Assembly (NCBI GenBank): GCA_023055505.1
Contig: JALIRH010000097.1
Coordinates: 1,401,440 to 1,465,439, forward strand
Length of the DNA stretch: 64,000 nt
Source of the DNA: Callipepla californica brunnescens
Taxonomy: Eukaryota > Chordata > Aves > Galliformes > Odontophoridae
Direction of reading: 5' to 3'
Shown: piece after piece, positions 55,301-64,000 of the stretch
How the letters are laid out: every line of letters begins with the position of its first letter
How positions within the stretch are numbered: the first letter of the stretch is position 1
Translations under genes and position numbers: made by a program
Notes under the pieces: generated by a model
Database searches by the model: none
The model's input: only the letters and a program-made list of their open reading frames with translations
What the model was told of the DNA's origin: nothing

Positions 55301-58300
55301 GCTCCCTTATAGCTGCACCATAGCTGCTTCACTACTGCCCCATAGCTGCCCAATGGCTTCCCCATAGCCGCCCTATAGCTGCCCAACTACTGCCCCATAG
55401 CCTCCCCATAGCTGCCTCACTGCTCCCCCATAGCTGCCCCATGTCTGCCTCATCGCCGCCCCATAGCTGCCCCATAGCCTCTCGATAGCTGCCCCATAGC
55501 TGCCCCACTGCTGACCCATAGCTGCCCCATAGCCTCCCCATGGCCTCCTCATAGCTGCCTCACTGCTGCCTGATTGCTGCCTCACTTCTGCCCCATAGCT
55601 GCCTAATGGCTTCCCCATAGCCGCCCTATAGCTGCCCAACTACTGCCCAATAGCCTCCCCATAGCTGTCTCACTGCTGCCCCATAGCTGCCCAATGTCTG
55701 CCTCATCGCCGCCCCATAGCTGCCTCATAACCTCCCGATATCTGCTCCATAGCTGCCCCTCTGCTGCCCCATAGATGCCCCATAGCCTCCTCATAGCTGA
55801 CCCATAGCCGTCCCATAGCTGCCTCACTGCTGCCCCATAGGTGCCCAATGGCTGCCTAATAGCCTCCCGATAGCTGTGCCACTGCTTCCCAATAGCTGCC
55901 CAATAGCTGCCCCACTACTGCCCCATAGCCACTCTATAGCTGCCTCATAGGCTTCCCACAGCCTCCTCATAGCTGCCTCATTCCTGCCTCACTGCTTCCC
56001 AATAGCTGCCCCGTAGCCTCCCCATAGTCTCCTCATAGTTGTCCCACTGCTGCCCCACAGCCGCCCCATAGCTGCCTCACTGCTGCTTCTTAGCTGCCCC
56101 ATAGCCTCCCCATTGCCTCCTCTTAGCTGCCACACCGCTGCCCCATAGCTGCTTGATAAGTGCCTCATACCTGTCCCATACCTGCCTCACTGCTGCCCCA
56201 TAGCCTCCTCATAGCCTCTTCATATCTGCCCCATAGCTGCTCCATATCCGCCCCATAGCTGCCCGACTCCTGCCCCGTAGCCTCCCCATAGCTGCCTCAC
56301 TGGTGCCCCAAAACTGCCTCACTGCTGCCCCATAGCTGCCCCATAGCGTCCCCATAGCCTCCTCATAGCTGCCCAACTGCTGCCCCATAGCTGCCTCACT
56401 GCTTCCCCATTACTGCCCCATAGCCTCCTCATAGCTACCCCATAGCTGCCTCACTTCTGCCCCTTATCTGCCCCACTACTTCGCCATAGCTGCCTCACTA
56501 ATGCCCCATAGCTGCCCCATAGCCTCTCCTGAGCCGCCACATAGCTGCCTCACTACTGCCCAACTGCTGCCTCATAGCTGCCAAGCTACTGCCCCATAGC
56601 CGCCCCAAAGCTGTTTCAAATCTGCTCCATAGCTGCCCCCAAAGCCTCCTCAAAACTGCCCATCTGCTGCACCATAGCTGACTCACTGCTGACCCATAGC
56701 TGCCCCATGGCTGCCTTATAGCTGCACCATAGCTGCTTCACTGCTGCCACATATCTGCCCCATAGCCTCCTCATACCTGCCTCACTGCTGCTTCATAGCT
56801 GCCCCATAGCCTCCCCATTGCCTCCTCTTAGCTGCCTTACCGCTGCCCCATAGCTGCTTGATAAGTGCCTCATACCTGTCCCATGGCTGCCTCACTGCAT
56901 CCCCATAGCCTCCTCATATCTGCCGGACTGCTGCTCCATATCCGCCCCATAGCTGCCCGACTGCTGCCTTATAACTGCCCCATAGCCTCCCCATAGCCTT
57001 CGCATAGCTGTTCTATAGCTAGCTCACTGCTGCCCCATAGCCTCCCCATAGCCTCCTCTTAGCTGCCCCACTGCGGCCCCATAGCTGCAGCACTAATGCC
57101 CCATAGCTGCCTCACTGCTGCCCCATAGCTTCCCAATAGCTGCCTCACCATTGCCGCATATCTGCCCCATAGCCTCCCCACAGCCTCTTCGTAGCTACCC
57201 AATAGCTGCCTCACTGGTGCTCCATAGCTGCCCCATGGCCTCGCCATAGTCTCATCATAGCTGCCCCACTGCTGCCCCATTGCTACCTCCCTGCTGCCCC
57301 ATAGCTGCCCCATGGCTGCCTAATACCCACCCCATAGCTGCCCCATAGCCTCCCCGTAGCCTCCTCATAGCTGTCTCACTGCTACCCCATAGCTGCCGCA
57401 TGGCTGCATCATAGCTGCCTCGTAGCCGCCCAATAGTCGCCCCAAACCTTCCTCACTGCTGCCCCATAGCTGCTCCATAGCCTCCTCATAGCTGCCCCAC
57501 TGCAGCCCCATAGCTGCCTCACTGCTGCCCCATAGCCACCCCTTGGCTGTCTAATAGCCGCCAAATAGCTGCCCCACTGCTGCCCCACTGCTGCCTTATA
57601 TCTGCCCGACTAATGCCACATAGCCACTATATACCTGCCCCATAGCCTCCCCATACCCTCCTCATAGCTGCCCCATAGCTGCCCTATAGCTTCCTTATAG
57701 CCTCCTCATAACTGTCCCACTGGTGCCCCATAGCTGCTCCATGGCTGCCTCACTGGTGTGCCATAGCTGCCCCGTAGACTCACCATAGCCTCATCATAGA
57801 TTCCCCACTGCTGCCCCATTGCTACCTCCCTGCTGCCCCATAGCTGCCCCAATGCTGCTTAATACCCGACCCATAACTGCCCCATAGCCTCTCCATAGCT
57901 GTCTCACTGCTACCCCCATAGCTGCTCCATAGCCTCTCCATAGCCTCCTCATAGCTGCCCCACTGCAGCCCCATAGCACCCCACGGCTGCCTAGTAGCTG
58001 CCCCATAGCTGCCCCTTACCTGCCTCACTGTTGCCCCATAGCTGCCCAACTACTGCCCGATAGCCTCCCCATAGCCTCCTCATAGCTGTCCCACTGCTGC
58101 GCCATAGCTGCCCCATGTCTGCCTGAAAGCTGCCTCATTGCTGCCCCAAAGACGCCCCATAGCTTCCTCACTGATGCACCATAGCTGCCCCATAGCTTCT
58201 CGATAGCTGCCCCACTGCTGACCCATAGCTGCCCCATAGCCTCCCCATAGCCTCCTCATAGCTGCCTCATTGCTGCCTGATTGCTGCCTCACTTCTGCCC

Positions 58301-60201
58301 CATAGCTGCCCCATGGCTTCCTCATAGCCGCCCCATAGCTGCCCCACTGCTGCCCCCTAGCTGCCCCATAGCCTCTCCATACCCTCCTCATAGCTGCCCC
58401 ACTGCAGCCCCCATAGGTGCCTCACTGCTGCCCCATTGCTGCCTGATATCTGCCCAACTACTGCCACACTGGCGCTCTATAGCTGTCCCATAGCCTCCCC
58501 ATAGCTGCCCCATAGCATCCCCATAACCTCCTCATAGCTGTCCCACTGCTGCCCCATTGCTGCCCCATGGCTGCCTCAAAGCTGCCAAAATGCTGCCCCA
58601 AAGCCGCCCCATAGCTTCCTCACTGATGCACCATAGCTGCCCCATAGCTTCCCCATAGCCTCCTCATAGCTGTTCTACTGCTACTCCATAGCTCCCTCAC
58701 TGCTTCCCCATAGCTGCCCTATGGCTGCCTCATAGCCGCCCCATAGCTGCCTCACTGTTGCCCCATAACTGCCCCATGGTTACCCTATAGCTGCCTCACT
58801 GCTGCCCCATAGCTTCCCCATCGCTGCCTCATAGCCGCCCCATTGCTGCCCCATGGCTTCCCAATAGCATCCTCATAGCTGCCCCATTGCTTCCCCTTAG
58901 CTTCCACACTGCTGCCCCCATAGCTACCCCACTACTGCCCCATAGCCGCCCCGTAGCCTCCTCCAAGCCGCCCCATAGCTGTCCCACTGCTGCCCCATAG
59001 CTGCCTTATAGGTGCCCCACTACTGCCACATTGCCGCTCTATAGCTGCCCCACAGCCACCCCATAGCTGCCCCCATAGCCTTCTCATAGCTTCCTTACTG
59101 CTCCCCAATAGCTGCCCCACTGCTGCCCCATAGCCTCCCCATAGCCTCATCATAGCTGCCTCACTGCTACCCCATAGCTTCCTCACTGATGCACCATAGC
59201 TGCCCCATAGCCTCCCCATAGCCTCTTTATAGCTGCCCCACAGCTGCCCCATAGCTGCCCCACTAATGCCCCATAGTTGACTCTCTACTCGCTCACTGCT
59301 GCCTCGTAGCCTCCCCATAGCTGCCTCAATGGTGCCCCATATCTGCCTCACTCGTGCCCCATAGCCTCCCCATAGCTGCCCCATAGCCTCCCCATAGCCT
59401 TCTCATAGCTGCCCAACTGCTGCCCAATAGCTGCCTCACTACTTCTCCACTACTCCCCCATAGCTTTCTCATAGCTGCCTCACTGCTGCCCCATATCTGC
59501 CCCACTACTTCCCAATAGCTGCCCCACTAATGCCCCATTGCTGCCCCATAGCCTCTCAATAACCGTCCCATATCTGAACCACTGCTGCCCCATAGCTGCT
59601 CCATAGCCTCCCCATAACCTCCTCATAGCTGACCCATAGCTGCCCCATAGCTACCTCACTGCTGCCCCATACGTGCCCCATGGCTGCCTCAAAGCTGCCA
59701 AAATGCTGCCCCAAAGACGCCCCATAGCTTCCTCACTGATGCACCATAGCTGCCCCATAGCCTCCCATAGCCTCCTTATAGCTGCCTCACTGCTACTCCA
59801 TAGCTCCATCACTGCTTCCTCATAGCTGCCCTATGGCTGCCTCATAGCCGCCTCATAGCTGGTCCATAGCCTCCTCTTAGCTGCCCCACTACTGCCTCAT
59901 AGCTGCTTGATGGCTGCCTAATAGCCGCCCCATACCTGCTTCACTGTTGCCCCATAACTGCCCCATGGCTACCCTTATAGCTGCCCCACTTCTGTCCCAT
60001 AGCCGCCCCATAGCTGCCTCACTGCTACCCCATAGCTGCCCCATAGCCTCCCCATTGCCTACTCAAAGCTGCCCCACTGCTGCCCCATGGCTGCCCCATT
60101 TCTGCGCCATACCTGCCCCACTGCTGCCCCATAGCCACCCTATAGTTGCCTCACTTCTGCCCCATAGCTGCCTCATATCCTCCCCATAGCCTCCTCATAG
60201 A
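52396..60201. repeat. 11-bp minisatellite array, block 4
   Basis: This is 7.8 kb of the 11-bp unit. It follows block 3 variant by variant for long stretches, but lacks some of its internal segments, so the repeat period falls from 11.28 kb (copies 3 to 4) to 8.58 kb (copies 4 to 5). Confidence 0.95.
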
Positions 60202-60976
60202 TGTTACAAGTGCTAGGGGAAAAAAGAGAGCGCCGCGCGGCCCAGGAATCCTGCCCCGCCCCTCCCCCGCTGCCGCTGCCCCTGTCCCCTGCCCAGCCCC
60301 ACCCCCAAAGCTCACAGTGCCTTCCGTACAGCCGTCGCTGCCGCTCCAACGTGCGGTCTCCGCGGTTGCCACGGCAACGGAGCCGCCGCCGCTCCAACGC
60401 GCGGTTTCCGCGGCAACGGAGCCGCCACCGCCGCCGCCATAGTCCTCCACCGCTCCATTCATCTGCGGGGGGTGGGGACTTCCGTTTCCGGCTTCCGGGA
60501 CCGGCGCACGCGTAGTGCTATTCCCAGAGCCGCGCGCAGTGGGGGGTGGGGCTGTTCGGCCATGGCGTTGGCGGGGAGGGGAGGTCGCGCAACGTGGAGC
60601 TCCTGGGGGAGCTACAGCGGCTGCTCGCGCACACGCAGGTGGGAGAGGGGGAGGGGGGGGGGAGTAGGGTGGCGGAGGGAGAAGGGGGGAATAGGGTGTG
60701 GGTGGGGTGGGGCGGAGTTGGGTGGGGGACGGGGATGTGGGGCTGGGGTTGGGGCTAATGGGGCTCGATGCTCGGTTCTAAGTCCGGGTGCTCAGTTAGG
60801 GGTCTGGGGGGCTCCGTTATGGGGCTGGGGCTGCAGATGTGGGGTCGGGGTTATTGGGCTGGGGTCGGGGTTGTGGGTCCGGGGCCGTCGATGTGGGGGG
60901 GGGGATCAGCCAGTCCTCATTGGTGGGCAACCATGGAAGGGGCGGGGACTCCAACAACAGGGGCGGGGGGGAACCA
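60202..60976 (+). promoter_or_regulatory. CpG-island promoter-like unit, copy 5, with candidate exon 60,562-60,638
   Basis: Nearly identical to copy 4: left junction at TTACAAGTGCT (60,204), X-box at 60,365-60,378, the same exon and GT donor. One extra G in the run before the exon and one extra G in the intron are the clearest differences. Confidence 0.7.
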
Positions 60977-63900
60977 GCAGCCCCACTGCTGCCCCATAGC
61001 CTCCTCATAGCTGCCCCACTGCAGCCCCATGGCTGCCCCACTGCTGCCACATAGCTGCCCCACTGCTGCCTCATAGTGGCCCCATAGCCTCCTCAGAGAT
61101 GCCCGATAGCTGCCTCATAGCCGCCAGATAGCCGCCCCATAGCAGCTCCATAGCCTCCCCATAAGCCTCCTCATAGCTGCAACACTGCTGCACCATAGCT
61201 GCTCCATGGCTGCCTCATAGCCGCTTCATAGCTGCCCCACTGCTGCCCCATAGCTGCCCCATAGCCTCCTCATAGCTGTCCCATAGCTACCTCACTGCTG
61301 CCCCATAGGTGCCCGATGGCTGTATAATAGCCGCCCAATAGCTGCCCCTCGGCTTCCCAATAGCTGCCCAAATAGCTGCCCGACTACTGCCACATAGCCA
61401 CTCTATACCTGCCCAATAGCCTCCTCATAGCCTTCTTGTAGCTGTCCCACTGCAGAACCATACCTGCCCCATGGCTGCCCCACTGCTGCCACATAGCCGC
61501 CCCACTGCTGCCCCATAGCTGCCCCATAGCCTCCTCAGAGCTGCTTGATATCTGCATCACTGCTGCCCAATAGCAACCCCATAGCAGCCTCACTGCTGCC
61601 CCATGCCTGCCCCATGGCTGCCTTATAGCCGCCCCATAGCTGCCCCACTGCTGCCCCATAGCTGTCTCACTGCAGCCCCATAGCTGCCAATAACTGCCCC
61701 ATAACCTCCTCATAGCTGCCCCCACTCCTGCCCCATAGCCACCCCATAGCTGCCCCACTGCTAACCCATAGTTGCCCCACCCCTGCCCCATAGTTTCCCC
61801 ACTGCTGCTCCACAGCCTCCCCAAAGCCTGCTCGTAGCTGCCCCATATCTGCCTCATGGCTGCCTCATAGCCGCACCATAGCTGCCCCACTGCTGCCCCG
61901 TATCTGCCTCATGGCTGCCTCATAGCTGCACCATAGCTGCCCCGCTGCTGCCCTATAGCTGCCCTATAGCTTCCTCGTAGCTGCCCCACTGCTGCCCCAT
62001 AGATGCAAAATGGCTGCCTCATAGGCGCTCCGTAGCTGCCCCACTGCTGCCCTATAGCCTCTTCATAGCTGCCTCACTGCTGCCCCACAGCCGCCCCATG
62101 CCTGCCTCATACCTGCCCCATAGCGGCCTTATAGCCGCTCCATACATGCCCCATAGTCTCCCTATAGCCTCCTCATTGCTGCCCCACTACTGCCCCATAG
62201 CTGCCCCATGGCTGCCTTATAGCCGCTACATAGCTGCCCCACTGCAGCCCCGTAGCTGCCAATGGCTGCCCCATAACCTCCTCATAGCTGCCCCACTTCT
62301 GCCCCATAGCCGCCCTATAGCTGCCCCCACTGCTAACCCATAGTTGCCCCACTACTGCCCCATAGCTGCCCCACTGCTGCTCCACAGCCTCCCCAAAGCC
62401 TGCTCATAGCTGCCCCACTGCTGCCCCGTATCTGCCTCATGGCTGCCTCAAAGCCGCACCATAGCTGCCCCGCTGCTGCCCAATAGCTGCCCTATAGCAT
62501 CCTCGTAGCTGCCCCACTGCTGCCCCATAGATGCAAAATGGCTGACTCATAGCCACCGTTTAGCTGCCTCACTTCTGCCTTAGAGCCGCCCCGTAGCTGC
62601 CTCCCTGTTCCACCATAGCTTCCCTATGTCTGCCTCATCACCGCCCCATAGCTGCCTCATAACCTCTCGATATCTGCTCCATAGCTGCCCCTCTGCTGCC
62701 CCATAGATGCCCCATAGCCTCCTCATTGCTGACCCATAGCTGCCCCATGGCTGCTTCACTGCTGCCCCATAGGTGCCCAATGGCTGCCTAATAGCTGCCC
62801 CATAGCTGCCCCACAGCTGCCTTATAGCTGCCCTACTACTGCCCCATAGCCGCTCTATAGCTGCCCCATAGCCTCCCCATAGCCTCCTCATAGCTGCCCC
62901 ATTCCTGCCTAACTGCTGCCCCATAGCTGCCACATTGCCTCCCCATAGCCTTCTCATAGCTACCCCATTGCTGCCTCACTGCAGCCCCATATCTGCCCCA
63001 TAGCCTCCCCACAGCCTCCTCATAGCTAACCCTTAGCTGCCTCACTGGTGCCCCGTAGCTGCTCAACTGCTGCCCCTATATCTGCCCCGTAGCCTCCCCA
63101 TAGCTGCCTCACTGCTGCCCCATATCTGCCCAAGTACTGCCTAATTGCTGCATCACTGCTGCCCCACGGCTGCCTCATAGTTGCCCCATAGCTGTCTCAT
63201 AGCCACCCGATAGCTGCCCCCATAGCCTTCTCATAGCTTCCTTACTGCTGCCCAATAGCTGCCCCACTGCTGCCCCATAACTGCATCGTGGCTGCCTCAT
63301 AGCCGTTACATAGCTGCCCCATAGCCTCCCCATAGCTTTGTCATAGCTACCTCACTGCTGCCCCATATCTGCACAAGTACTGCGTAATTGCTGCCCCACT
63401 GCTGCCCCATAGCCACCCCACGGCTGCCTCATAGTTGCCCCATAGCTATCTCATAGCCACCCAATAGCTGCCCCCATAGCCTTCTCATAACTTCCTTACT
63501 GCTGCCCAATAGCTGCCCCACTGCTGCCCCATAACTGCACCGTGGCTGCCTCATAGCCGTTACATAGCTGCCCCATAGCCTCCCCATAGCTTCCTCATAG
63601 GTGCCTCACCGCTACCCCATAGCTGCCCCACTGCTGCCCCATAGCCGCCCCACAGCTGCTCCACTGTTGACCCATAGCTGCCTCACTGCTGCACCATAGC
63701 TGCCCCATAGCTGCCCCTCTACTGCCCCATAGCCACCCCATAGCTGCCTCACTTCTCCCCCATAGCTACATTTTGTCTGCCTCAAAGCTGCCCCATTGCT
63801 TCCCCATGGCCTTCCCATAGCCTCGTCATAGCTGCCAAACTGCTGACCCATCACTGCCTTACTTCTGCCCCTTTGCTGCCCCATGGCTCCCTTATAGCTG

Positions 63901-64000
63901 CACCATAGCTGCTTCACTACTGCCCCATAGCTGCCCAATGGCTTCCCCATAGCCGCCCCGTCGCTGCCCAACTACTGCCCCATAGCCTCCCCATAGCTGC
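60977..64000. repeat. 11-bp minisatellite array, block 5, continues beyond the window
   Basis: The same 11-bp unit, matching the first 3 kb of block 4 almost base for base. The window ends inside it, so the array is longer than what is seen here. Confidence 0.95.

Noticed and set aside
32162..62343. Plus-strand open frames in the array rich in Pro-His-Ser-Leu
   Set aside because: They are translations of the same 11-bp unit where TAG happens to be mutated; no independent support for coding.
28990..64000. Regular short repeats that might suggest a CRISPR array
   Set aside because: Units are directly tandem at 11 bp with no unique spacers, in vertebrate-type DNA; it is a minisatellite.

Overview
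The window looks like avian, probably galliform (chicken-like), nuclear DNA from a subtelomeric or heterochromatin-rich region. The evidence is a CR1 LINE with its typical 3' end, bird-type endogenous retroviruses, degenerate CCCTAA tracts, and a GC-rich macrosatellite-like array. No intact host gene can be supported.

Layout. (1) 1-2,640 and about 8,285-9,654 are degenerate telomere-like (CCCTAA)n DNA with a higher-order structure. They are interrupted by a decayed, env-less, gammaretrovirus-like (class I) provirus on the minus strand (about 2,790-8,240; tRNA-His primer site). (2) 9,655-28,237 is single-copy-like DNA. On the minus strand it holds nine exons of a divergent, intron-containing copy of XPO1 (exportin-1/CRM1), from 26,514 down to 10,400. 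The exons match the middle of XPO1, are flanked by GT-AG sites, and carry nonsense codons and frame breaks. The exons for the N-terminal third and the C-terminal third are not seen, and the copy stops shortly before the telomere-like DNA. (3) One XPO1-like intron contains a 5'-truncated CR1 LINE (+ strand). The CR1 was split first by a young 6.4-kb ERV-L-like provirus (13,799-20,162, + strand, 5-bp target duplication, near-identical LTRs, no env), and again by a solo LTR of a related family (21,230-22,060, minus). A third related solo LTR lies at 26,821-27,380. (4) 28,238-64,000 is a macrosatellite-like array. About 0.75 kb of CpG-island/promoter-like sequence ending in a small conserved exon with a splice donor occurs five times (starting at about 28.24, 35.64, 40.34, 51.62 and 60.20 kb). 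Each copy is followed by 3-10.5 kb of an 11-bp minisatellite (minus-strand unit CTATGGGGCAG). The array runs off the right end.

How the parts relate. The first CpG-island copy is the most diverged and is the only one joined to non-repetitive DNA, so it may be the founder or the edge of the array. Copies 3-5 share one breakpoint next to minisatellite; copy 2 has a different one. Each copy carries a perfect palindromic RFX X-box and a cluster of ETS-like sites, so the array may be a tandem set of promoters rather than inert satellite. The many open frames in the array are a by-product of an 11-bp repeat without stops on the minus strand and should not be taken as genes.

Limits: XPO1, CR1 and retroviral calls rest on recognising protein motifs by eye. 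Recent dates, expression and species identity were not computed.
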